NCBI GenBank assembly: GCA_964657395.1
Contig: CAZZUX010000050.1
Span: 1-26,050, forward strand
DNA: 26,050 nt
Origin: G963692885 sp964657395
GTDB taxonomy: Bacteria > Acidobacteriota > Terriglobia > Terriglobales > Acidobacteriaceae
Direction: 5' to 3'
Of this stretch, positions 14,549-21,909 are shown in pieces. Positions within the stretch are counted from its first letter, which is position 1. Each line of letters opens with the position of its first letter. A program made the translations under genes and the position numbers. The notes under the pieces are model-generated. The model was not told the origin of the DNA. It saw nothing but the letters and a program-made list of their open reading frames with translations, and made no database searches.

Positions 14549-15547
14549 TTGATTCCTACTGAAAATCAGCGACCATTCGACCTGTCCATCGCAGGTGAGT
14601 TAAACCTGGATCTGATTCTTTACGGTCTCCCATTAATCATGGAAACCGAAAGAGATCTTATCGGCACCAGCTTCGTCTCTACCCTGGGAAGTTCATCCGG
14701 CATCGTCGCTCACAATGCTGCTTGTCTTGGATTGAAGGTCCGCTTCGCGACGTTGGTCGGCGATGACGATTTTGGACGCCTCGCACTGGATCGTCTGCGG
14801 CAAGCTGGTGTTGATGTTTCTGCAGCCATCGTCGATCCCACCACCTCCACGGGTGTCACGATTCTCCTGCCACACGGTAGTGAACGGCATAGTCTCACTT
14901 CGCTCGGTAGTATCTCCCAATTGACAGTCAGGCATCTCGATATCGCCGGCCTTGCCATGGCTCGACACTTTCACCTTTCCTCTCTTTACCTCCAGGTCGG
15001 ACTGCACCCAGACCTTGCAAAGATGCTGAGTTCGCTGAAGCAATCGGGAATGACTATCTCCCTTGATACCAACGATGATCCCGCCGATAAGTGGGGCCCG
15101 CCGCTCGATGAGATACTTCCATACGTCGACGTTTTCCTTCCGAATGAAGGTGAGATCTGTCGCATGGCCGGAGGCTGTTCCCTTGATGAAGCTGTTGCAC
15201 AGATCGAGAAGAAGGTGCCCACAATCATCGTGAAGCGAGGGCGTCAAGGTTGTCGCGTCGTTCACGAAGGCTCCAGTCAGGATATCCCTGGACTTACTGT
15301 TCAACCGGTCGATACTATCGGCGCCGGTGATAGCTTCGATGCTGGTTTCCTTTGTTCTTACTTGAACGGAAACGACCTCTTGACCAGCGCGCGAGCCGGC
15401 AACATTTCGGGTGCTCTTTCAACCTTGGCCCCAGGGGGCACAGAGGCCTTCCGTGATGCAATCGTTCGAGAGGATTTTCTTGAAACTCACCGCTATCCCG
15501 TTCCGCACCCGCACCGCATACCACGCACCGGTGTTCCGCAGCTGTGA
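14549..15547 (+). CDS. PfkB-family sugar kinase
   Basis: A 332-residue ribokinase-fold enzyme that phosphorylates a sugar or sugar phosphate with ATP. It shows the family sequence in order: an N-terminal GELNLDLILYGLP, the substrate loop SSGIVAHNAACLGLKVRFATLVGDDDFG, DTNDDP and LPNEGEICRMAG, IIVKRGRQGC, and the second PfkB signature VDTIGAGDSFDAGF with catalytic Asp at residue 261. The start is a TTG (14549) with AAAGG at suitable spacing; the next in-frame ATG would cut off the first strand. It lies 36 bases after the OmpA-like gene and 81 bases before lacI. With AgaS encoded nearby, tagatose-6-phosphate or galactosamine kinase activity is a reasonable idea; 2-keto-3-deoxygluconate kinase is an alternative, given the lactonase. 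Confidence 0.9.
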   Translation: MIPTENQRPFDLSIAGELNLDLILYGLPLIMETERDLIGTSFVSTLGSSSGIVAHNAACLGLKVRFATLVGDDDFGRLALDRLRQAGVDVSAAIVDPTTSTGVTILLPHGSERHSLTSLGSISQLTVRHLDIAGLAMARHFHLSSLYLQVGLHPDLAKMLSSLKQSGMTISLDTNDDPADKWGPPLDEILPYVDVFLPNEGEICRMAGGCSLDEAVAQIEKKVPTIIVKRGRQGCRVVHEGSSQDIPGLTVQPVDTIGAGDSFDAGFLCSYLNGNDLLTSARAGNISGALSTLAPGGTEAFRDAIVREDFLETHRYPVPHPHRIPRTGVPQL

Positions 15548-15560
15548 GCACACAGTGATC

Positions 15561-15589
15561 ATAGTTCGAAGCTCTTAGGCCGAAACTAT
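15561..15589. repeat. Imperfect inverted repeat between the pfkB-type kinase gene and lacI
   Basis: ATAGTTCG (15561-15568) and CGAAACTAT (15581-15589) pair with one bulged A around a 12-base loop. No T tract follows, so it is not a standard terminator. It may be an RNA structure or a binding site in the short gap before the repressor gene. Confidence 0.3.
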
Positions 15590-15628
15590 ATCAAGTGTAC
15601 CGTCCTGCAACGCTGGTAAGGAGACGTT

Positions 15629-16678
15629 ATGGGCCATACGATGAACGATGTTGCCAGGCTTGCAGGAGTGTCTCCGGCGACCGTATCCCGTGTGCTGAGC
15701 AAGAGCCCATTCATCTCTACAAAGACCGCCAGCCGCGTTATGGCAGTTGTTGAGGAACTGCAATACCACCGCAATGTTCATGCCAGGCGACTGGCAATTG
15801 GAAAGAGCGATCTCTTCGGCCTGGTCATTTCCGAAATTGCGAACCCGTTCTTCTCTGAGGTAATTCGAGGCTTTCAGTCCGCCGCATGGGATCGCGGCTT
15901 CGAAGTACTTCTGCTTAATACTGAGTACATCGAAAAGCGCATTCAGTCTGCAGTCCGGAAGTTGATAGAAAACGATGTGCGGGGCGTAGCTATCATGACC
16001 TCATCGTTCGACGAGAAGATGGTCTCCTCATTGACCGACGAAGGGATAGGTGTCGTTCTCTCCAACGTGTTGCCGGCAGGGCGCCTTGTCAGCAATGTAG
16101 GCATTAACTACAAGCGCGGGGTCACTGCAGCTATTGAGCATGTCGCTGCGCTCGGACATCGTCGGGCCGCTGTCATCGCCGGCCCTCCTACGAACCGCAC
16201 CGCATCTACTATCAAGCAGGCTCTTGTGGACGGCCTGCGACGTCGCGGCCTTCAACCCTATCCGGTTACTCATAGCGACTATCATCTCGATGCGGGTGCC
16301 TCTGCAGTTCAAGCTATTCTCGCTGCAAAAGAGTCGCCGACCGTCGTCTTCTGCGGCAGCGACTTGATAGCCATGGGCGCGATGATGGCTCTCGAGGAAG
16401 CCGGACTCGATGTCCCAAGAGATATCTCGGTAGTCGGCATCGACGACATTCCTTTCTCTTATCTTTCCCGACCCCCGCTTACCACTATTCGCGTGCCGCG
16501 TGAAAAGCTTGGAATCGACGCTTTCGAAGCACTTGATCGCATGCTGAAGCTGAAGCGTTTGAAGGGTACCGATTACACCATCGACACAGAGCTGGTTGTT
16601 CGTAAGTCGACAGCGGCAGCTCCAGGCGCCCCCATCCAGAAACCTGGAGCAGCCAGACTCGTTCCTTCTACCAAATAG
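15629..16678 (+). CDS. LacI/GalR-family transcriptional repressor
   Basis: The protein has 349 residues. An N-terminal helix-turn-helix (MNDVARLAGVSPATVSRVLSKSP, about 5-27) is followed by a hinge helix with the conserved Leu (HARRLAIGKS, about 50-60) and a periplasmic-binding-protein-like effector domain from FGLVISEIANPFFSEVIRGF to VREKLG-type contacts near the end (VGIDDIPFSYLSRPPLTTIRVPREKLG). The recognition segment SPATVSR is the type that reads TGnAAnCGnTTnCA sites, and two perfect sites lie nearby (11723, 16732). Start 15629 has AAGGAG at 15617-15622. It probably ends the operon that begins at 11838, which would make it autoregulated. The effector is probably a sugar or sugar phosphate; its identity is not visible. 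Confidence 0.93.
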   Translation: MGHTMNDVARLAGVSPATVSRVLSKSPFISTKTASRVMAVVEELQYHRNVHARRLAIGKSDLFGLVISEIANPFFSEVIRGFQSAAWDRGFEVLLLNTEYIEKRIQSAVRKLIENDVRGVAIMTSSFDEKMVSSLTDEGIGVVLSNVLPAGRLVSNVGINYKRGVTAAIEHVAALGHRRAAVIAGPPTNRTASTIKQALVDGLRRRGLQPYPVTHSDYHLDAGASAVQAILAAKESPTVVFCGSDLIAMGAMMALEEAGLDVPRDISVVGIDDIPFSYLSRPPLTTIRVPREKLGIDAFEALDRMLKLKRLKGTDYTIDTELVVRKSTAAAPGAPIQKPGAARLVPSTK

Positions 16679-16731
16679 CCAGGACGGCCAAAAGCCTGTC
16701 TCTCCCCCCGGATTTTCATCCTGCCTTCTTC

Positions 16732-16745
16732 TGCAAGCGATTGCA
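16732..16745. promoter_or_regulatory. LacI-family operator upstream of the agaS-like gene
   Basis: TGCAAGCGATTGCA matches TGnAAnCGnTTnCA at all ten defined positions. It abuts a -10-like TAAAAT, so a bound repressor would block RNA polymerase. It shares TGnAAGCGnTTGCA with the site at 11723, which suggests the same repressor, encoded just upstream. Confidence 0.8.
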
Positions 16746-16929
16746 TAAAATCCTTGCGCGGTCAGAAAATCTGGCTTACTGTCAAGAATCATCAGAGTGG
16801 GTGTTCGGTGCCCCGTTGCACTCTTCGCTAGTTGCCCCACGCGTTTCAGCGCTCAGGCTTAAGCAAAATTGATAAGGATCACCTCGCTGTGGCTCCCACA
16901 AGATCAGACAGAATTTCTGTATTTGGGCT

Positions 16930-16943
16930 CACGCGTAAGCGTG
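16930..16943 (+). repeat. Small perfect hairpin in the agaS leader
   Basis: CACGC and GCGTG pair perfectly around a GTAA loop, a GNRA tetraloop in RNA. A stem of five strong pairs closed by a GNRA loop is stable in RNA. It lies about 90 bases before the start codon. Its function is unknown. Confidence 0.35.
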
Positions 16944-17035
16944 GAATACCGTGGCGATCTTTAGGAAAGTTGCCTGGATGCCTCTAGCCCCCGTGGCCAC
17001 GAGTAGTAACCTGCGAATCAAGAAAGAGCATTAGC

Positions 17036-18139
17036 TTGCGAAAGCCGACGCAACCTTCATTTCCTGGAGCAAGCCTTGTCGCTTGTGAGATAGCTCAGCA
17101 GCCCGCCCTCTGGCCTACTACCCTCGAAATCTGCAAGGCTTTTAAACGTTCGTCCGACCTTCGTCGCACTCCCGTCGTGCTCACAGGCGCTGGTACATCG
17201 GCTTACGCCGCATCTGCTGTCGCCGCTGCGTGGCCGGGCGCTCGCGCCATCCCCACGACCGACCTTCTGCTGATGGCGAGAGATGAACTCGATCAGTCGG
17301 TACCTGGGTTCACCAGCGGAGGTTTACTGATCTCCTTCGCGCGATCTGGCGATAGCCCGGAAAGTGTGGCTGTGGTTGAGAGAATCAAAAAAGTGTCTCC
17401 TCTTATTGAGCATCTGGCGATCGTCTGCAATGCAGAGGGCAAATTAGCACGCATGCCTGGTATCAGCGTGTTATGCCTTAATCCAGCGACAAATGATCGC
17501 AGCCTGGCCATGACATCATCATTCTCAAACCTGGCGATCTGCGGATTGAGCCTGCGCCATGAGCACGAGCTATCGGCTCGGCTGCCTGTTATCTGTGACC
17601 GTGTGTCGAGGAACCTCGCGAGCATGAATGATCTCGCACGGCTGATTGCCGATTCAGACACCGATCGCGTCGTGGCATTGTCCTCCACAATGCATGCGCT
17701 TACGCAAGAAGCATCGCTGAAGGTAATAGAACTGACCGCGGGAAGAGTTCTTGCAATTTCGGAATCATTCTTGGGAGTCAGGCATGGCCCCCAATCCTTC
17801 ATCCGCGAGAATACTCTGATCATTTGCTTCATTTCCTCTGACAAACACAAGCAGAGCTACGAAAGGGACGTAATCGAAACCTTAAGGTCTCAGAGCCTCG
17901 GAAAAATCATTCTAGTGATTGGTGACCCTGCAGGCTGGCAATACGACTGGTTCGTACAAGCTAGCTCTTTTGACCTTCCTGATTACCTTCGAACTCCTTT
18001 CGAAATCCCGTTCATGCAGCTTCTTGCTTATCAGCTTGCCGTCCACTTCACTGTCGATCCGGACAATCCAAGTCCAAGCGGTGCCGTAACTCGAGTCGTG
18101 AAGCCGTTCAAGATTCACCACGAAGTCGCAAGCAATTAG
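17036..18139 (+). CDS. agaS: AgaS-family SIS-domain aminosugar-phosphate deaminase/isomerase
   Basis: A 367-residue protein with two SIS (sugar isomerase) domains. It follows E. coli AgaS closely in its key segments: VLTGAGTSAYA (about residues 49-58), IPTTDLL, LISFARSGDSPESVAVVE (about 98-114), the ND-RSLAMTSSFSN stretch (AgaS has DRGFAMTSS), EASLKVIELTAGRVLA, the LGVRHGP element (RHGP 249-252) and the C-terminal DNPSPSGAVTRVVKPFKIH (AgaS DTPSASGTVNRVVQGVIIH). AgaS converts galactosamine-6-phosphate to tagatose-6-phosphate and ammonia in the cytoplasm. Related deglycases such as FrlB share the fold but not these strings. It starts with TTG 17036, with AAAGAG upstream, and has its own LacI-type operator. 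The nearby PfkB kinase is a plausible next enzyme. Confidence 0.88.
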   Translation: MRKPTQPSFPGASLVACEIAQQPALWPTTLEICKAFKRSSDLRRTPVVLTGAGTSAYAASAVAAAWPGARAIPTTDLLLMARDELDQSVPGFTSGGLLISFARSGDSPESVAVVERIKKVSPLIEHLAIVCNAEGKLARMPGISVLCLNPATNDRSLAMTSSFSNLAICGLSLRHEHELSARLPVICDRVSRNLASMNDLARLIADSDTDRVVALSSTMHALTQEASLKVIELTAGRVLAISESFLGVRHGPQSFIRENTLIICFISSDKHKQSYERDVIETLRSQSLGKIILVIGDPAGWQYDWFVQASSFDLPDYLRTPFEIPFMQLLAYQLAVHFTVDPDNPSPSGAVTRVVKPFKIHHEVASN

Positions 18140-18163
18140 CAATTACGGATTACCGATTCTTTT

Positions 18164-18177
18164 CAGTGCTTTCACTG
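18164..18177. repeat. Short inverted repeat before the TonB receptor gene
   Basis: CAGTG and CACTG flank a CTTT loop in the 94-base gap between the agaS-like and receptor genes. It is too short and lacks a T tract to be called a terminator; it may only slow transcription or be chance. Confidence 0.25.
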
Positions 18178-18233
18178 GCATCACGCACCATGACCCATAA
18201 GCAGCCGTGAAGTTCTATCTTGAGAGGCATTTC

Positions 18234-21200
18234 ATGAGATCTACCCGTTTATTCCCGCAGCTCGCAATCCTCGGTATTACCTCTGGCGTTGCTCTCGTTC
18301 TCACGATATGCGGGCCTGGTGCCGGTGCCCAGTCGGTCCTCGGAAGCATCACCGGTTCCGTACGGGACTCTTCAGGTGCCGTGATTCCTAAAGCCCGGCT
18401 GGTTCTTCATCGGCAGGAGACGAATACCGATCGGACCGTGACGGCCGACGCTTCAGGAAGCTATACCGTAGTCAATGTAGAGGAGGGAACCTATGACATC
18501 ACAACAAGTGCCTCCGGCTTTGCGGCTAATGAGGGCAAGGGGATTACCCTCATTGCACGTCAACAATTGCGATACGATGTGACACTTGGTGTCAGTAGCA
18601 GCGCGCAGACAGTCACCGTCAACGCTTCTGATGCTGGTGTGATTGAGACTGACACGGCTCAAATTTCCGCAGCTCTTACCCCTCGAGATGTATTAGACCT
18701 TCCAGCAAATTATCGTGGTGCCGGATCAACATCGCCGATCAACGTGGTTCAAACCTTGCCTGGTGTGCAACCGGATACCGCGAGCTATCCTCCGTCACCA
18801 TCTACTCATCCTTCACCAAGCCTTCGTTTCTCAATACAAGGTGGTTTGCCTTCGCAGACTGAAACGACCGTCGATGGCATTTCTGCGCAGAATCAGACAA
18901 ACAACAATATTCAGGCAGATGCGTTTCCTTCCGCTGAATCTATCTCGGATATCCGGGTGGACGGTGTCAACAATAATGCTGAATATGGACAGCCTGGTGA
19001 GATCACCACTGTCACCAAAAGCGGTAGCAATCGCCTGCACGGCTCCGCCTATGAGTATCTGCAAAACCAGTTCCTCGATGCGATCCCGTTTGGTTCAGAC
19101 AAGGCGAACAAGCCCCACAAGGTAGCAAATGACTTCGGTGGCAGCGTCGGAGGCCCGGTTGTTATTCCTCACCTTTACAACGGCCGTGATAAAACGTTCT
19201 TCTTCGGCGCCTACGAAGGTTTGCGCTATCCCCAATCCAATGTGCTCCAGGCTAAGGTGCCGACTACCTTGATGAAACAGGGGAACTTCTCGCAAGAGGT
19301 AACGACACCCCTCACCAACCCATTCACGGGTGGTACTTACGGCAGCAACATCGTTCCTATCAATCCTGCTTCAGCGCCTTTTCTGGCTCTCTATCCAGAC
19401 CCGAACGTAGATGCCAATCTCTCGCTTCAAGCTGCGATCGCAGACACCGGTTATAACTATCTCAGCACGCGCCGCGACGACATCAGCTCAAATCAATTCG
19501 ACCTGCGAGGCGATCGCAACTTCGGGCAGCGTGCCTCTCTGTTCGCCCGCTACACTTTCAAGAATGTCGATCAGACTCAGCCAGTCGATCTCGCGCTTCC
19601 CTACAGTACCGCCTATGGGCAGTACCGCATCTTCGCAACCAGCTTCAACTACGCCGTGACACAGCGTCTCGCCAATGAGTTTCGTTTCGGATTCACTCTC
19701 GAACGCGATGGAAACAGCAATCCTTTCAATGGTCCGGCATTTACTACCTCGACCGGCCTCAATGGGATCACACCCGCATTCTTCAACGGACTCCCGCATC
19801 TTGGATTTCAACAAATTCAATCCATCGGTTCCCGTCTGGGATTCCAGGAACAGTCGCGTATCTTCCAATACGTAGATAACGTGAGCTACCAGGTAGGCCC
19901 ACACTCCCTGCGGTTCGGTACAGACCTCCGCCACATCGTCGCCTTCACAGAAGCCGGAGGTTCCACTCCCTCCATTAACTACGGAAACTTCTACTTCAAC
20001 ACTGGAACTCCAGGCACCAACTCGGCGACCGGCCAGGAGTTCGCAGACTTCCTGACTGGTGTACCCTATCAATCGCAGACCGACACGATCAGCCAGGACA
20101 ATGATGGCACATCCAATTCCTATGCCTTCTATGCGCAGGACAACTGGAAAGCTACATCGAACCTGAATCTTACCTTCGGGCTCCGATATGAGTTCCATCC
20201 GCCACTCGCAGCAACTAACGGACTCACCGGAAACTTCGATCCTTCCGTACCGCTCTCTGGACGTCTTATCTACCCGGCAGGGCATGCCAGTACCCTCTCT
20301 GTTGAAGAGCTTGCCAACGTAAATGCCTGCGACACGGCAGGCGTTAACAATCCATTCGCCACCAACGCAGTTGTCAACGGCGCTCCTTGTACACCTGTGG
20401 TCACCAACACACAGGCTGGCCTCCCTACAGGACTTCGGCATGCTCCGACCCTGAGGTTCGAACCCCGCTTTGGTTTTGCCTACCGTCCGTTCGGCAACGA
20501 AAAGACAGCCATCCGGGGAGGCGCCGGCTACTACAACATCACCACGACCGGCGCACTTTTCTACGCGATTACGCAGACCCTACAATCGAACTTTCAAACA
20601 TTTACTAACAGCTATTCGGCGACAGGCCCCGGATTCTCATTCCCGAATACCACCACCAACACTAGCCAGTTTGTTCCGGACTATGGCAGCCTCTATTTTT
20701 ATAGTGCCATCGATACCAATTGGCATGATCCATATTCGCTGCAAAGCGATCTTTCCATTGACCACGATTTCGGCCATAACATAGGTGCGCGCATTTCATA
20801 TGTAGGTCTGCATACCTGGCACCTGGTCTGGCAGCCGCAGTTTAACCAGCTACACAACTCGTCTACAGTCATTGCAACGAACCAGCCGAGGACAGCCTTT
20901 CCTTTTCCGAACTTCTACGAAATCACGGACCGCAGTACTTCTGCTCAGGCGGACTATCATTCCGTGCAGGCTGAAATCTCTCACCGGATGACTAACGGAC
21001 TTTCCTTCGATTCCGCATACACCTACGCGAAGAATCTCTCCGACAATCAGGGCACTTATAACAACTTCAACGGTGCTGGCTTTGTCGACGAGCAGGGTGG
21101 ATACAGCCCGTCTGATACCTACAATCGGCACGAGGATTACGGTAACGTCTCCGCAACCCGCCGCCATCGCTGGTTGTCGACGGCTATCTTTGAATTACCG

Positions 21201-21806
21201 GTAGGTCGCGGAAAGAAAATCGGCTCCAACATGAATCGCCTGGAAGATCTTGCAGTTGGCGGCTGGCAGGTCAGCAATATTTTCCTTTATCAAAGCGGAA
21301 CCTTCCTCACCGCCTATCTGCCTAACTACGACATCGATCCTTCCGGCACAGGTTCCGGTCCACTTGGCGGCGCCGCTCAGCGTCCCGACCGCGTCGCCAA
21401 TGGCAACAACAGCAGCCATGACCGCAATCACTGGTTCAATAACAATGCCTTCGCGTGCCCCGGGCAGACCGGCTACGCTTCACTCGATCCGACGCCCACA
21501 GGCTCAACGCCTTGCAACGTAGGTGTCGGCTCTCTCCCCATCGGGCGCTTCGGCACTGAACATGTCGGCGACCTGGTAGGGCCGGGAACAGTCAGCCTCT
21601 CGTCGGGTGTGAGTAAATCAATTCCCATCGTGGAAGGCGTACGTCTTCGCGGAGAAGCTACCTTTACCAACGTGCTTAATCATCCCAACCTCGCCGATCC
21701 CCAGATCGATATAAGCCAATCAAACTTCGGCCAGATTACCCAGTCCCGCGGCTCTGACTTTGGAGGCAACCGCACAGGGCAGCTTTCCCTTAAGCTTGAG
21801 TTCTAA
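18234..21806 (+). CDS. Oar-like TonB-dependent receptor with carboxypeptidase-regulatory domain
   Basis: A 1190-residue outer-membrane protein of the type expanded in Acidobacteriota. Order: signal peptide (MRSTRLFPQL to GAGA), a CarboxypepD_reg-like beta-sandwich (about 34-120, starting VLGSITGSVRDSSGAVIPKA), a plug region (about 140-260) with LPGVQPD, SIQGGLPSQTETTVDGI and PGEITTVTKSGSNRLHGSAYEY, then a long barrel with many Tyr/Phe/Asn strands and turns such as FYAQDNWKATSNLNLTFGLRYEF, ending in GQLSLKLEF with terminal Phe as outer-membrane barrels do. It would import glycans or other large solutes using TonB energy. I chose ATG 18234, which has GAGAGG at ideal spacing, over a GTG at 18207. 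It is 94 bases after agaS and is followed by a good terminator, so agaS and this gene may be one unit. Confidence 0.93.
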   Translation: MRSTRLFPQLAILGITSGVALVLTICGPGAGAQSVLGSITGSVRDSSGAVIPKARLVLHRQETNTDRTVTADASGSYTVVNVEEGTYDITTSASGFAANEGKGITLIARQQLRYDVTLGVSSSAQTVTVNASDAGVIETDTAQISAALTPRDVLDLPANYRGAGSTSPINVVQTLPGVQPDTASYPPSPSTHPSPSLRFSIQGGLPSQTETTVDGISAQNQTNNNIQADAFPSAESISDIRVDGVNNNAEYGQPGEITTVTKSGSNRLHGSAYEYLQNQFLDAIPFGSDKANKPHKVANDFGGSVGGPVVIPHLYNGRDKTFFFGAYEGLRYPQSNVLQAKVPTTLMKQGNFSQEVTTPLTNPFTGGTYGSNIVPINPASAPFLALYPDPNVDANLSLQAAIADTGYNYLSTRRDDISSNQFDLRGDRNFGQRASLFARYTFKNVDQTQPVDLALPYSTAYGQYRIFATSFNYAVTQRLANEFRFGFTLERDGNSNPFNGPAFTTSTGLNGITPAFFNGLPHLGFQQIQSIGSRLGFQEQSRIFQYVDNVSYQVGPHSLRFGTDLRHIVAFTEAGGSTPSINYGNFYFNTGTPGTNSATGQEFADFLTGVPYQSQTDTISQDNDGTSNSYAFYAQDNWKATSNLNLTFGLRYEFHPPLAATNGLTGNFDPSVPLSGRLIYPAGHASTLSVEELANVNACDTAGVNNPFATNAVVNGAPCTPVVTNTQAGLPTGLRHAPTLRFEPRFGFAYRPFGNEKTAIRGGAGYYNITTTGALFYAITQTLQSNFQTFTNSYSATGPGFSFPNTTTNTSQFVPDYGSLYFYSAIDTNWHDPYSLQSDLSIDHDFGHNIGARISYVGLHTWHLVWQPQFNQLHNSSTVIATNQPRTAFPFPNFYEITDRSTSAQADYHSVQAEISHRMTNGLSFDSAYTYAKNLSDNQGTYNNFNGAGFVDEQGGYSPSDTYNRHEDYGNVSATRRHRWLSTAIFELPVGRGKKIGSNMNRLEDLAVGGWQVSNIFLYQSGTFLTAYLPNYDIDPSGTGSGPLGGAAQRPDRVANGNNSSHDRNHWFNNNAFACPGQTGYASLDPTPTGSTPCNVGVGSLPIGRFGTEHVGDLVGPGTVSLSSGVSKSIPIVEGVRLRGEATFTNVLNHPNLADPQIDISQSNFGQITQSRGSDFGGNRTGQLSLKLEF

Positions 21807-21824
21807 CTCACTTTGACTAACCCT

Positions 21825-21857
21825 GGCCCGCGGCTTACCTGGCGTGGGCCTTTCCTT
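21825..21857 (+). terminator. Rho-independent terminator after the TonB receptor gene
   Basis: GGCCCGCGGC (21825-21834) pairs with GGCGTGGGCC (21841-21850) around TTACCT, giving a GC-rich 10-base stem with minor mismatch, followed by TTTCCTTT. It starts 18 bases after the receptor stop. A GTG inside it that could start the next gene is therefore unlikely to be used. Confidence 0.8.
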
Positions 21858-21909
21858 TATGGTGCATAGCTGTTCTCAGCTGAGAATGTCTCAAACAAAG
21901 ACGACATCT

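Larger units (their letters stand above)
16679..17035 (+). promoter_or_regulatory. Intergenic region upstream of agaS-like gene
   Basis: A 357-base gene-free stretch. It contains a perfect LacI-type operator (16732-16745) directly followed by TAAAAT (16746-16751), a good -10 candidate, although no clear -35 lies 17 bases upstream. Farther on is a perfect small hairpin, CACGC-GTAA-GCGTG (16930-16943), and a short palindrome CGTGGCCACG near 16991. If transcription starts just after the operator, the leader is about 280 bases, long enough for RNA-level control, but I see no known riboswitch. Confidence 0.55.

Noticed and set aside
16679..16715. A terminator after lacI (GGC-CAAAA-GCC).
   Set aside because: The stem is only three clean pairs before bulges and is followed by C-rich sequence rather than T residues.
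16028..16840. A 270-codon minus-strand frame covering most of the lacI effector domain and the following gap.
   Set aside because: Antisense shadow of the repressor; no recognisable motif, and it would be transcribed over the agaS operator.
19488..20441. A 317-codon minus-strand frame inside the TonB receptor gene.
   Set aside because: It is fully contained in a receptor with clear family motifs and is rich in Glu/Val/Gly/Arg as expected of an antisense reading; no ribosome-binding site or domain.
21844..21909. Use of GTG 21844 as the start of the amidohydrolase.
   Set aside because: It lies within the terminator stem-loop and would place 22 extra residues before a complete signal peptide.
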